Assembly: GCA_963799415.1 (NCBI GenBank)
Contig: CAWCXI010000028.1
Coordinates: 1 to 64,000, forward strand
DNA: 64,000 bases
DNA from: JAMXLO01 sp963799415
GTDB lineage: Bacteria; Pseudomonadota; Alphaproteobacteria; Acetobacterales; Acetobacteraceae
Direction of reading: 5' to 3'
In this document: positions 35,972-44,871 of the stretch, one piece after another
Numbering within the stretch: the stretch's first letter is position 1
Layout: each line of letters opens with the position of its first letter
Position numbers and translations under genes: made by a program
Notes under the pieces: generated by a model
The model's database searches: none
Told to the model about the DNA's origin: nothing
Seen by the model: the letters and a program-made list of their open reading frames with translations, nothing else

Positions 35972-37618
35972 TCAGGAACTGGCTTGCGCAATCCGAGCAC
36001 CGCGACGACGGCGGTCTGACGACAGCGGAGCGCGAGGATGGACGTGATCCCGAGGTAGTCCCGCGCGCTGGAGCCCTAGGGAAATCGTGTTCTCGCACAG
36101 GGCGTCAAACCGAGAACTTGCTCTCTTTTGCCATCGCGCACGGATGCCCGCCAATGACCGTATTCTCGGCTGGAGTTTGATGGCCTGTCGCAAGACGGCG
36201 CGCGCCTCGTCCAAATCACCTGCTAGACCAAGCGCCGCCGCAAGCAGCATATGAGTATAATACAGTCGGGGATTGCCCGCCCGAGCCGTTCGAAGGCAGA
36301 TAATGGCTTCCTCAGTATGGCCCAACATCATCTGGCATAACCCTAGGAACGAATGGCTTACCGGTGTCCCACGATCATGTGGCGCCAATCGTATAGACTT
36401 TCTGATATATGGAAGCGCCGCCTCAGGTTCACCGAGGAACGTCAGCGTCGCCCCTAGCTGTGCGGTTCCGATGGCATCGTGCGGCGAGAGTGCTACCGCG
36501 ATCTCCAGCTCGGTCCTGGAATCAGCAAGCCGGCCTTGGAGTCGCCGGAGCAACCCCATATATACGTAACCATCAGGAAGGTTGGCATCCTCGCGAAGGA
36601 CTTCGAGAAGTAGCTCCTCCGCACGCGCCTTGTCCTGCTCGGCAGTTCGGCTCCAGCCCTCAAAGACATTACTGACCAGCACGGCGGCGATGCTCAATTT
36701 GGCACTGACGCAATCAGGATCTCTGGCCAGCGCATGCTCAAAACAGCTCAATGCCTCGTAGCGATTCACTTCGGATAACGGCCGGGAAGCCAAGGCACGC
36801 CCGCGCATGACGAGATCGTCAACCGTCCAATCCGACGGCGCCACAGCTTCAATGCGCCGGTTCACATGCTCGAGCAGCTTCACTGTAAGTGACCGCACCA
36901 ATCGACCAATAATCTCATCGCGGACATCGACACTGCCCGCCCGATCAACGTCAAACCGCTCTCCCCACAGATGGGCGCCGGTTTCAATTTCGATCAATTG
37001 CACATTGACACGCGCTCGGTCCGCTAATCCCCGCACAGCGCCTTGGATGCGATAGTTCACACCGCACGCAGGCGCCCGCGCGATGACGAGAGCACCAGGC
37101 AAACGTGACAGGTCGCCGGCAAGGTCATCGGTGATGGTCTCGGCAAGATTGTCCGCATCCACGTCATCACCGCGGCTCTTGAAGGGCAACACGATGACAG
37201 AAAGGCGCCGTCTCGGATCGTGCAGAGGCACGAGATCGACTGCCGCCGCGTCGACGACAGGAATGTCACCTGTATCCGTCGTCACTGTCGGCAGGAAACG
37301 ATAGCCACGCCCTGAGATCGTTTGAATGCAACTTGGGTCCGAACGCACCTGATCGAGGATGCGGCGAAGCGCAGCTATCTGGACCGTCAGATTGCTCGCC
37401 TCGACCACCACGCCGGGCCAGACGGCATCCATGATTTCGTCTCTGGACAAGACCTCTCCAGGACGACGCAGCAGCAGCAATAATAGATCGAGGGCGCGCG
37501 AGCCGACTGCAAAGTGTACCCAACTGCCACCGTCATCCTGACGGGAAAGGCCGGTGCCACGGGCCTGGAGCCGGTACGGCCCGAACCGATATGTGTCGCT
37601 GGTGGCGATCGTGGCCAT
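35972..37618 (-). CDS. Winged-helix regulator with TolB-like and TPR domains
   Basis: 548 aa. An OmpR-type winged helix is N-terminal (about 10-105: YRFGPYRLQARG, GEVLSRDEIMDAVWPGVVVEASNLTVQI, GRGYRF). A TolB-like domain follows (RRRLSVIVLPFKS ... ADNLAETITDDLAGDL ... NYRIQGAVRG). Then come TPR repeats (about 270-505). In relatives the segment after the IAR motif is about 13 residues longer (SFxYKGR type); that block is absent here. It shares its last two modules with the AraC-type protein at 29211, while the DNA-binding part differs. The target is unknown. Confidence 0.85.
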   Translation of the reverse strand: MATIATSDTYRFGPYRLQARGTGLSRQDDGGSWVHFAVGSRALDLLLLLLRRPGEVLSRDEIMDAVWPGVVVEASNLTVQIAALRRILDQVRSDPSCIQTISGRGYRFLPTVTTDTGDIPVVDAAAVDLVPLHDPRRRLSVIVLPFKSRGDDVDADNLAETITDDLAGDLSRLPGALVIARAPACGVNYRIQGAVRGLADRARVNVQLIEIETGAHLWGERFDVDRAGSVDVRDEIIGRLVRSLTVKLLEHVNRRIEAVAPSDWTVDDLVMRGRALASRPLSEVNRYEALSCFEHALARDPDCVSAKLSIAAVLVSNVFEGWSRTAEQDKARAEELLLEVLREDANLPDGYVYMGLLRRLQGRLADSRTELEIAVALSPHDAIGTAQLGATLTFLGEPEAALPYIRKSIRLAPHDRGTPVSHSFLGLCQMMLGHTEEAIICLRTARAGNPRLYYTHMLLAAALGLAGDLDEARAVLRQAIKLQPRIRSLAGIRARWQKRASSRFDALCENTISLGLQRAGLPRDHVHPRAPLSSDRRRRGARIAQASS

Positions 37619-37769
37619 TATTTCCTCACAACTATCCAGATTTCGCCACTCGGCAGCTGCTTGATTCGGAAAATTTCACATCAATTCATTCGTAACTTAT
37701 GGCGCATACCAGTCAGTATGCGATCACGGAGCGGCAAGGGCAATCGCGGTGGCAGAGCAAGGATATGGC

Positions 37770-38057
37770 ATGATGAAATCCGCTGTATTTGTCGGCTTGA
37801 TCCTCTTGGCCAATATTAGCGTTGCCGCGCACGGCCAAGGCAACGGCACCGTCGTTGTCGGACCTGTGCATCCCGGGACCGCCCTACTGGATTCCATGGG
37901 TATTCATGCAGGTGTCGAACTGCCGGTTGATGCGTTGGTGCATCCCGGGACCGCACTCCTGGATTCAATGGGCATTTACGCCGGTGCGCCAAGCCCCAAT
38001 TCCACAGTCGCTGACAACGGCTGCCAGGCGCGCCATCTTCCACAACACGGAGGTTGA
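37770..38057 (+). CDS. Small exported protein with a 24-residue tandem repeat
   Basis: 95 aa from ATG at 37770, following an AAGGA site; a GTG 21 bases upstream is less likely since the signal peptide SAVFVGLILLANISVAAHG starts here. The mature part contains VHPGTALLDSMGIHAG twice, 24 residues apart (bases 37866 and 37938). I do not recognise it. The stop is one base before the next gene, so the two are cotranslated. Confidence 0.65.
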   Translation: MMKSAVFVGLILLANISVAAHGQGNGTVVVGPVHPGTALLDSMGIHAGVELPVDALVHPGTALLDSMGIYAGAPSPNSTVADNGCQARHLPQHGG

Positions 38058-38058
38058 C

Positions 38059-38334
38059 GTGCGTGTCGTCACCGTCGCGGGACACAATTCTGGATTTGTA
38101 GCGATCGCCGTGGTGGTCGCGGTTGTGTTGTCTCTCGGGGTCGCGATCCGCGCATCCGGCATGCGTCCTTACGGAGAGGAGGCAATTCTGCAACAGATCG
38201 ATCATGAGGATGCGGCTCTCTGCCAAAAATTCGGATTTCGCGTGACCGCGCCGCAATTCGCGGATTGCATGCTTGCGCTCGCCGATCTCAGGCAGCGGCA
38301 TGTGGATCTCTTGGTTGCTAACTCGTGGCTGTGA
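38059..38334 (+). CDS. Small single-pass membrane protein
   Basis: 91 aa. GTG start preceded by CGGAGG that overlaps the previous stop region. One membrane helix (FVAIAVVVAVVLSLGVAI) and a small outer part with ALCQKFGF and FADCMLALADL, two Cys that could pair. Similar short hypothetical proteins exist in alphaproteobacteria. It probably works with the repeat protein upstream. Confidence 0.7.
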   Translation: MRVVTVAGHNSGFVAIAVVVAVVLSLGVAIRASGMRPYGEEAILQQIDHEDAALCQKFGFRVTAPQFADCMLALADLRQRHVDLLVANSWL

Positions 38335-38352
38335 CGCCGGACTGAGACGTCC

Positions 38353-39189
38353 ATGAAAATCACCTCGGCACTCGCGAGCTACCTGCTCTCGCTCGCGATT
38401 CTTGGTGGTGTCCCAGGCGCATACGCCGACGAACTGGTGGAGATAGCGCCGCACCGCGCAGCCGTCTGGCCAGGCAGCAGCGAAGCCACCCCGCCATTAC
38501 TCGGCTTTCTCACTCGCCCAAACGGACCAGACCGTTTCCCGGCGGTCGTCCTGCTGCACGGTTGTACCGGGTTCAGTGGTCACGACACGGAAGCCGCCGC
38601 GACCCTGAAGTCCTGGGGTTACGTCGCCTTGGCGGTCGATAGCCTCGGCGACGCCAACATGTGTAGCGCCAGAGGCGGCGCCGCCGCGGAGGCGTTCGAT
38701 GCATATGCAGGGTTACGCTATCTGACTGCGCAGAACTTCGTGTCGAGCAGCCGGATCGCCATCATGGGCTATTCGATGGGCGCGCTGGCGGCACTCATCG
38801 CCGTTGAAAATGGGTGGATTGAGCACGCTGTACAACCGGGTTTTCGTGCTGTGGTCGCTTACTATCCGCGATGTCAGTATAGCAGTGGCGTGCTGACAGC
38901 ACCCGCGCTGATCCTGATTGGCGAGCGCGATGATCCAACTCTCGCCAACTCATGCCGGCAGCTGGCCGCGCATGAGAGCGACATCGGCATTACGCGCAAC
39001 GCGGAGTCGGGCACGTCGATTAAGCTGGTGAGTTACCCCGAAGCGACACCAGGATTCGATGTTCGGTCGCCTCCGCGCAATCAAGGGCTCTTCGAGCAAT
39101 ACGATGAAGCTGCTGCACGGGACGCAGCGACACGAGTGCGTGCCTTCCTGGACAAAGAGCTTGGGGGCGAAGTGGCGTATCCTCGATAG
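38353..39189 (+). CDS. Exported dienelactone-hydrolase-like protein, catalytic His missing
   Basis: 278 aa. Signal peptide LSLAILGGVPGAYA. The alpha/beta core has LLHGCTGFSG, the nucleophile elbow GYSMG and acid IGERDDPT. At the place where the family carries His (YPxAxHxFD) this protein reads YPEATPGFD, and no later His is present. Either the triad is broken or the protein does not work as a hydrolase. It lies 18 bases after the small membrane protein and is likely in the same transcript. Confidence 0.8.
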   Translation: MKITSALASYLLSLAILGGVPGAYADELVEIAPHRAAVWPGSSEATPPLLGFLTRPNGPDRFPAVVLLHGCTGFSGHDTEAAATLKSWGYVALAVDSLGDANMCSARGGAAAEAFDAYAGLRYLTAQNFVSSSRIAIMGYSMGALAALIAVENGWIEHAVQPGFRAVVAYYPRCQYSSGVLTAPALILIGERDDPTLANSCRQLAAHESDIGITRNAESGTSIKLVSYPEATPGFDVRSPPRNQGLFEQYDEAAARDAATRVRAFLDKELGGEVAYPR

Positions 39190-39327
39190 AGCAACGACTC
39201 AAGTCGCGGCGTCACCGGCCGCGAGGCGCCACATCTGCCGATCTATGTCATACTTACTAACCATTGAAATCGCCATGACTAACGCCAACATCCACCCCCT
39301 TCGCCACCGCCAAGGGGCCGGCACGCC

Positions 39328-40014
39328 ATGCAAACCCTCCCGAACCTCCCTCCCGCCATCGCCCGAGAAGTCTTCGCCACCCTCTGCGGCGCCCTCCCGA
39401 CGCCGGCCACCGACACCCCGGACGCTCGCGCCACGCGCGACGAAGCCGCCATGGCCGCAGTCGCCGCACTGCATCCCACCGACGCGCTGGAGGCCAAACT
39501 CGCCGCCGACATCATTGTGGCCGAGGCCTACGCCATGGACAGTTTTCGCCTGGCCGGCGAGTTCCGCAACGACTTCGCCGCCACAATGAAGTGCCGCGCC
39601 CAGGCCAACGCTACCCTGCGTCAGATGCGCAGCCTGCTGCGCGAATACCGGCACACGCAGGCAGAACGCGACAAGGCGCTTGCGGCAATGCACCCGGCCG
39701 CCATGGAGCGCGCCGGCTATTGGTTCCATGAGGTCACGGTTCCCGAACCCGCGCCACCGCCCGCGCCGTCGGTGGCGGCCGACCCCGCGCCACCGCCCAA
39801 CCAAGACGCACCGAAATTCAAGTCACTCTCCGAGGCCGAGCAATACGCGGTACTTTACGCCGATCGCGCCGCCCGCATCCGGGCTGCCGGCGGCCTGCCG
39901 CCACACCTCGATTTCGCCCCGCCTGAGCCCGAGATCGTCGAAGCCCTGGTCAATGGCACCAGCGCCGTTCTGCGTGCGCTCGACCGGCACCCAGCCGCCA
40001 CCGTCGCGGCATGA
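39328..40014 (+). CDS. Hypothetical soluble protein with Pro-rich linker
   Basis: 228 aa. An N-terminal helical part (1-135, with KCRAQANATLRQMRSLLREY) and a C-terminal part (165-228) are joined by a Pro/Ala linker near 145-160. No known domain. Similar proteins of this composition are common in Acetobacteraceae accessory DNA. ATG at 39328. Confidence 0.55.
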   Translation: MQTLPNLPPAIAREVFATLCGALPTPATDTPDARATRDEAAMAAVAALHPTDALEAKLAADIIVAEAYAMDSFRLAGEFRNDFAATMKCRAQANATLRQMRSLLREYRHTQAERDKALAAMHPAAMERAGYWFHEVTVPEPAPPPAPSVAADPAPPPNQDAPKFKSLSEAEQYAVLYADRAARIRAAGGLPPHLDFAPPEPEIVEALVNGTSAVLRALDRHPAATVAA

Positions 40015-40074
40015 TCTCCGTCTCGCCGGCCGCGACGCAGTGTCATGGATCGAGACCGCGAGACGCTTCTGATG

Positions 40075-41376
40075 TCAGGCGGTCCCCATCACCCTTTCCA
40101 CCGCCTCACGCAACAGCTCCACTCCCAGGTCCACCTCTGCCTCGCTCACCGTCAGCGGCGGCGCGATCCGCATCACCCCCTGCGACGCTCCCGCACGCAC
40201 GATGTTCGCCGACAGTCCCAGCTCCAGCGCCAGATCCGTCACCGCATCCGAGATCGCCGCCGCATCGCGCCCGTCGCTCGCGCGGAACTCCAACCCGAGC
40301 AGCAACCCCCGCCCGCGCACGTCGCCGATGCAGTCGAACCGCTGTTGCAAACCTCGCAGCCCCGCCGCCAGCCGCGCCCCCATCACCTTCGCCCGTTCCG
40401 CCAGCCCGTCGCGCTGCACCACCTCCAGCACCTTCAGCCCGACGCTCGCCGGCAGCGGATCGTTCACATGCGTCGTGTAGAACAGGAATTCCCGACGTTC
40501 CGCTTCCGCGGCCATTGCATCCGAGGTCAGCACCGCCGACAGCGGCAGCCCCGCCCCCAGCGTCTTCGAAAGCGTCAAAATATCCGGCACCACGCCGTCG
40601 CGCTCGAACGCGAACATCAGCCCGGTGCGCCCCACGCCGGTCTGCGCCTCATCCAGGATCAGCAGCATCCCCCGAGCGCGGCAATGCGCCGCCAGCGCCG
40701 CCAGATACCCAACCGGCAGATCGATCACGCCCCCGCTGCTCAGCACCGGCTCGGCGATGAACGCCGCCAGGTTGCCGGTGCACATCCTGTCCAGCCACTC
40801 GAACGCGTCGTCCAGCTCCTCGCGCCAGCCGACGCCGGCGAAGCGCGGCCGATACGCATTCGGTGCCGGAATGGCGAAATTGCCCGGCATCAGCGGCCCG
40901 ATCCCGCGGCGCCCCGCCTTGTAGGTCGCCGCCGCCGCCGCACCGGTCATGCCGTGCCAGGACTGGGCGAAACCCACGACCTCCCACTTCCCGGTCACCA
41001 GCTTGGCCAGCCGGATCGCCGCCTCGTTCGCCTCGCCGCCGGTGGACAGCAGCATCACCCGCGGCAGATCAGGCACCAGTCCGGCCAGCGTCTCGGCCAG
41101 CGCCACCACCGGCTCGCACAGCATCGAGGAGAACAGGTGATCCAGCGTCCCCACCGCCTCGCGCACCGCCGCGACGATCTCCGGGTGCGAATGGCCGAGG
41201 ATCGCGCTCATCTGGCCAGAGGTGAAATCCAGCACCCGCCGACCCGAAGCGTCGTACAGGAATGCCCCCTCCGCGCGCACCGGAACGAACGGCACGAAGT
41301 CGCCGCCATAACCCAGCATGTGGCGCCGCGCGCGCTGCCAGAACCGCTGCTCAGCCGAGTGCGTCATGTCGTCCAT
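40075..41376 (-). CDS. Class III PLP aminotransferase (2,2-dialkylglycine decarboxylase-like)
   Basis: 433 aa fold-type I PLP enzyme. LLSTGGEANEAAIRLAK binds the phosphate, ILDEAQTGVGRTG carries the Asp that contacts the pyridine N, and the Schiff-base Lys is in LTLSKTLGAGLPLSAV. The overall sequence is closest to dialkylglycine decarboxylases, which decarboxylate and transaminate branched amino acids, but ordinary omega-transaminases are also possible. Single gene, 23 bases from the DUF3617 stop. Confidence 0.87.
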   Translation of the reverse strand: MDDMTHSAEQRFWQRARRHMLGYGGDFVPFVPVRAEGAFLYDASGRRVLDFTSGQMSAILGHSHPEIVAAVREAVGTLDHLFSSMLCEPVVALAETLAGLVPDLPRVMLLSTGGEANEAAIRLAKLVTGKWEVVGFAQSWHGMTGAAAAATYKAGRRGIGPLMPGNFAIPAPNAYRPRFAGVGWREELDDAFEWLDRMCTGNLAAFIAEPVLSSGGVIDLPVGYLAALAAHCRARGMLLILDEAQTGVGRTGLMFAFERDGVVPDILTLSKTLGAGLPLSAVLTSDAMAAEAERREFLFYTTHVNDPLPASVGLKVLEVVQRDGLAERAKVMGARLAAGLRGLQQRFDCIGDVRGRGLLLGLEFRASDGRDAAAISDAVTDLALELGLSANIVRAGASQGVMRIAPPLTVSEAEVDLGVELLREAVERVMGTA

Positions 41377-41399
41377 TCAAACCCCCGCTGCGTCGCGCG

Positions 41400-41897
41400 T
41401 TACTGCCCGACCGATTTCAGATTCATCTTCATGCCATTCGGCCCGACCATGTCGCCCGGCTTCATGTCGGCAGGGCACGCGCCGGCCCACTTCGCCTCCT
41501 GCGTCATCGATGATTCGCTGCGACCCATCATTGGCGGATCGAAGTGCGACTGGATGTCGGTGTGGTAGGCCGAGTCCCCGGTGAACGTCATCACCGCGCG
41601 CGACCTCATCTTCGTGTCGCCCATCTGGCATTCCGAATTTATCGTGACGATGTTGCCGCTGCGCTGGATGTCGTGGCGGCTGCAGATTCCCTGCGCCGCG
41701 TTCATGCCGAGTTTGTACAGCGAGGCATCGGTTTCGGCATCAGTACAGAACTTCATTGCCCGTGGCGGGATTTTTCCACCCGCCATGTTCAGCGTGACCT
41801 CCCACAGGCCAGGCTTGCGCGCCGGCAGGTCCACCGCCAGTACCGCAGTGGCGGCGCAGACGAGAGCACCCGAAATAGCAATGACATTCGTTCGCAT
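41400..41897 (-). CDS. DUF3617 family exported protein
   Basis: 165 aa. Signal peptide ISGALVCAATAVLA, then the DUF3617 pattern RKPGLWEVTLNMAGGKIPP, KFCTDAETD, CSRHDIQRSGN, VMTFTGDSAYHTDI. Four Cys probably form periplasmic disulfides. Function unknown. It is a single gene divergent from 42026. Confidence 0.85.
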   Translation of the reverse strand: MRTNVIAISGALVCAATAVLAVDLPARKPGLWEVTLNMAGGKIPPRAMKFCTDAETDASLYKLGMNAAQGICSRHDIQRSGNIVTINSECQMGDTKMRSRAVMTFTGDSAYHTDIQSHFDPPMMGRSESSMTQEAKWAGACPADMKPGDMVGPNGMKMNLKSVGQ

Positions 41898-42025
41898 GGG
41901 TCACGGTAGCCCGCCACGCGATCGCGGCACAATCGACAGGTTCCCTGCCGGCGAGGAATTTGACAGGACTCCGGCCACTTTCGGATGCTCCGCGGCCAAC
42001 TATAAAGGGCGACAGGGAGGAGCCT

Positions 42026-42463
42026 ATGCGCTCGATAGAGCCGTCAAGGCGCGCCGTTCTCGGCTTCGTCGCCGGCGTGATCGCTGTCCTGATATTCCAC
42101 CAGGGTGCCTGGGCAACACTGCATCTCGCCGGACTGATGCCACCACCGTTCCCGATGGGACCCACGCCACCCTGGGGGGTGCCGGAGACTTTCAACTTCT
42201 GCTTCTGGGGCGGGCTCTGGGGCGCCGCCTATGGGCTGGTCCTGCCGAAGCTGGCGCTGCCGGCTTGGCTCTCCGGCCTGATGCTGGGCGTGATCGCCAA
42301 CCTGGTCCTGTGGTTCGTCGTCTTTCCCCTCAAGGGACAGCCGGTCGCCTCCGGCTGGGCGCTCCAGAGCATGTTGGTCGTGCTGGCGATCCACCTCGTG
42401 TGGGGCGTCGGTGTCGGTGTGATATTGCCCATGCTGACAGTACGCGCACCGCAGCGCGTCTGA
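42026..42463 (+). CDS. Small polytopic membrane protein
   Basis: 145 aa from ATG at 42026 with GGGAGGAGCC before it. Four hydrophobic segments (AVLGFVAGVIAVLIF, FCFWGGLWGAAYGLVL, GLMLGVIANLVLWFVVF, LVVLAIHLVWGVGVGVI). Conserved Gly-Trp-rich hairpins suggest an uncharacterised inner-membrane family. It ends 4 bases before the convergent gene. Confidence 0.7.
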   Translation: MRSIEPSRRAVLGFVAGVIAVLIFHQGAWATLHLAGLMPPPFPMGPTPPWGVPETFNFCFWGGLWGAAYGLVLPKLALPAWLSGLMLGVIANLVLWFVVFPLKGQPVASGWALQSMLVVLAIHLVWGVGVGVILPMLTVRAPQRV

Positions 42464-42467
42464 CTGG

Positions 42468-42848
42468 CTAGGCTCCGGCCGCCGAACCGTCGTTGGCGGC
42501 GCCATCAAGCGGCTTTGAATGATGTCCCCGGTGCTCGCCGATCTGTCCGTAGGCCACGAGGCCCGCCTTGATGCGCGCCGCCGTGTCATAGTCAGACACA
42601 TGCTGCTGAAGCGGCACGTTGGCCGCCGTCGTCTGAGCACTGACCGGCACGCTCTGCCCGGCAACTTGTGCCGCGAGCGTCGCTGCGAACTGTGACATCT
42701 TGGCTGCGGTCGCCGGCGTCGTCGCTGCCTTTCCGCCTGCCGAGGCGGTGGTCTTGGTCGAGTCAAGCTGACCCGACAGCCACGACACCCCTTTGGCGGC
42801 CGACATCACGGCACCAATGACGCCGCCGATTGCTAGAAGAGGTAACAT
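42468..42848 (-). CDS. Small membrane-anchored Ala/Thr-rich protein
   Basis: 126 aa from ATG at 42848. One N-terminal helix (PLLAIGGVIGAVMSA) and an extended Thr/Ala/Gln-rich outer part without Cys. No family recognised. A 13-bp-stem hairpin (42849-42886) lies directly upstream and contains the only ribosome-site-like sequence, GGGAG. A TTG 14 codons upstream is an alternative start. Confidence 0.6.
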   Translation of the reverse strand: MLPLLAIGGVIGAVMSAAKGVSWLSGQLDSTKTTASAGGKAATTPATAAKMSQFAATLAAQVAGQSVPVSAQTTAANVPLQQHVSDYDTAARIKAGLVAYGQIGEHRGHHSKPLDGAANDGSAAGA

Positions 42849-42886
42849 GCTGCATCTCCCGTGACTGGGGTCGCGGGAGATGCAGC
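42849..42886. terminator. Strong hairpin between NIPSNAP stop and next minus-strand start
   Basis: GCTGCATCTCCCG (42849-42861) pairs perfectly with CGGGAGATGCAGC (42874-42886) around a 12-base loop. On the minus strand it follows the NIPSNAP gene stop (42904) and immediately precedes the ATG at 42848, so it may both end the first transcript and bury the ribosome site of the second. No T-run is present. Confidence 0.55.
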
Positions 42887-42903
42887 ACAAAGCGTGCCAG
42901 ACG

Positions 42904-43521
42904 TTACCGAAGCGGCGAGAACGCCGCCGGCACCACCAACATGTTCTCCTGCTTCAGCAGCGCGCCCGGCGGTCCACCCGGCGGCCACACGCCCTTGGCC
43001 ACCGCCTCGGCGCGGATACGCGAGCGTTCGCCGGCGTCCTTGTAGGCCCAGATGTGGCACCACTTGTTCAGCCCGCCCAGCTCCGAGTGCCACGCGCCGA
43101 CCAGCGGCGACAGCGCGATGCGCCCGGGCACCTTCTCGGCCCAGCGCTCCATCACCGCCGGCAGCGTTCCTGGCGCATAGGTGTACATGCGGATCTCGTA
43201 GATACCCCCGAGTTGCCGCGGCTCCAGTGGCGGCGAGAACGGCGCAGGCAGGAAGATCTCGCTGCGCTGCTCCAGCGTGAGTTCGCGCGTGTTCGGCGGC
43301 CAACCCTCCGCCTTCGATGCCTCCGCCCTCACCTTGGCGCGCTGATCCAGGCTCTCATACGGCCACACATGGATCACCTGGTTCAGTGGCCCCACCTCGG
43401 TGTGCCAGAACGCGGCCAGCTTGGAGTACTTCTCGCGGATGGCGAGCGCGCCGCCAAAGCGTTCCTCGAAGGTCGGGATGTTGCCCGGCTTCAGCGTGTA
43501 GGTGCGCATTTCGATGATCAT
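42904..43521 (-). CDS. NIPSNAP family protein with two tandem domains
   Basis: 205 aa. Two ferredoxin-like NIPSNAP modules: MIIEMRTYTLKPGNIPTFEERF...FWHTEVGPLNQVIHVWPYESL and YEIRMYTYAPGTLPAVMERW...AWHSELGGLNKWCHIWAYKD. Such dimeric barrels occur beside catabolic genes and may handle reactive intermediates; the precise function is unknown. It lies in a region with other dimeric-barrel and ring-cleavage genes. Confidence 0.87.
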   Translation of the reverse strand: MIIEMRTYTLKPGNIPTFEERFGGALAIREKYSKLAAFWHTEVGPLNQVIHVWPYESLDQRAKVRAEASKAEGWPPNTRELTLEQRSEIFLPAPFSPPLEPRQLGGIYEIRMYTYAPGTLPAVMERWAEKVPGRIALSPLVGAWHSELGGLNKWCHIWAYKDAGERSRIRAEAVAKGVWPPGGPPGALLKQENMLVVPAAFSPLR

Positions 43522-43803
43522 CGGTCGCCTCCCCTTGCGATGGATGCAGCGACGTTAGTGCCCGCAGCCTCCACTCGGCAAGCCAGCCGGCAATGACAGG
43601 CACGTCGGTCAAATGCCAAATACCTCCGCCTTGCTTCTCCGTGTTAAATCAATATGCCGCCACACGCATGACCGATCCCGAGAGGGCACAGTTCGTAGGG
43701 CGACCGGCTATCAGCCAAACGTCATGACGACAGCTCGCCCTTCTCGACTCGCTGATGAACGAGTTGATCGTCCGCGATCCAAAGTGATCGTGGCGCGCAT
43801 CAG

Positions 43804-44742
43804 TCACCGAAAGCTGGCGAAACACAGCCCTGTGCCGCTGAGCGCCGGCGTGCGATAGCCGGGCACATAACTGACCCAGTCCAGCTCCATCGAGCCAAGC
43901 GTTCCCGCCAGGCAGATCCAGTTCCGCATCTCCGAACTGCCCGACATCAGCTTGCTCAGCGGCGCATTTCGGAAGAACGCTTTGTCCTTGCGCCGCAGCG
44001 CCTCGATCACCGCATGATCGAACGCCTCGTCCACCACGAAGTGACTGAGGCCGCCGGATGCCATCACCCCGATCCGCGCATCGCCCGGAAACGCCTCGAC
44101 CGCATGCCGCAACGCCTCGCCGAGCGCCACGCATCGCGCCGGAGCCGGCTGGTTTGGCGGATAGTATGCATTGAGGAACACCGGCACGATCGGCACGCCG
44201 TCGGGCAGATAGAACCGGTGGATGAACGAGAACGCGTGCCCCTCGCGCCGACTCTCTGCCAGCGAACGCATGACGGAAAGATCGAACCCATCCTGTTGCA
44301 GCGCCGCGATCAGATGGCGCGCCAGTGGGGCATCGCATGGGTAGTCCGACTCCACGATCTCCTTCTGGTACGGCAGCCGCCCGCGGATCGTCTCGCCATA
44401 GTAGATACCGATCGCCGGCATGTTGTCGTGCTGGAACAGCTCCTCCTGATCGTCGCCGACCACGATCAGCGCATCGAGCCGCGCCGCCGCGACATCGTCG
44501 CGCAGCCGCGCCATTGCCGCCATCGCCTCGCCATGCCGCCGCGTCAGTTGCTCGGGCGCGATCCGTTCCAGCGCGTCCGCCGGCGCACGAGCCAGCAGCG
44601 TCGCGAAGTCGCAGGCATTGCCGTCAAAGTCGACGAACTGCCGCGCCTTGTCGCGCGCGAGAAAGCCGGTCTGCCAGTCCTCGATCCGTGAGGCGAGCAT
44701 CGGGCTGTGTGACGAACCGAACGCAGCGACCAGTCGGGCCAT
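43804..44742 (-). CDS. LigB-type extradiol ring-cleavage dioxygenase
   Basis: 312 aa from ATG at 44742. The N-terminal SSHSPML provides the first metal His, with DDQEELFQ and VVGDDQEEL near 94-104 and SGGLSHF providing others; this is the protocatechuate-4,5-dioxygenase beta-chain fold. Fe(II)-dependent opening of a catechol ring is expected, but the alpha subunit LigA is not adjacent, so it belongs to the single-chain group whose substrates vary. It is divergent from the dimeric-barrel gene at 44872. Confidence 0.85.
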   Translation of the reverse strand: MARLVAAFGSSHSPMLASRIEDWQTGFLARDKARQFVDFDGNACDFATLLARAPADALERIAPEQLTRRHGEAMAAMARLRDDVAAARLDALIVVGDDQEELFQHDNMPAIGIYYGETIRGRLPYQKEIVESDYPCDAPLARHLIAALQQDGFDLSVMRSLAESRREGHAFSFIHRFYLPDGVPIVPVFLNAYYPPNQPAPARCVALGEALRHAVEAFPGDARIGVMASGGLSHFVVDEAFDHAVIEALRRKDKAFFRNAPLSKLMSGSSEMRNWICLAGTLGSMELDWVSYVPGYRTPALSGTGLCFASFR

Positions 44743-44871
44743 GGCATGTCCCTTTTCGGAGCAGAGGGCTGGGATATTAGCCCGCCACGAACCAGATGTC
44801 TCCGGTGTGAGACTTGCCCGGCCGGTCCACACCTGCTGTAGCATGAGCCACTGACAACGGGGGAAACACAC

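Noticed and set aside
37866..37985. Tandem repeat in the small exported protein as a non-coding minisatellite
   Set aside because: The two units differ mainly at third codon positions and keep the frame, so they are under protein-level constraint.
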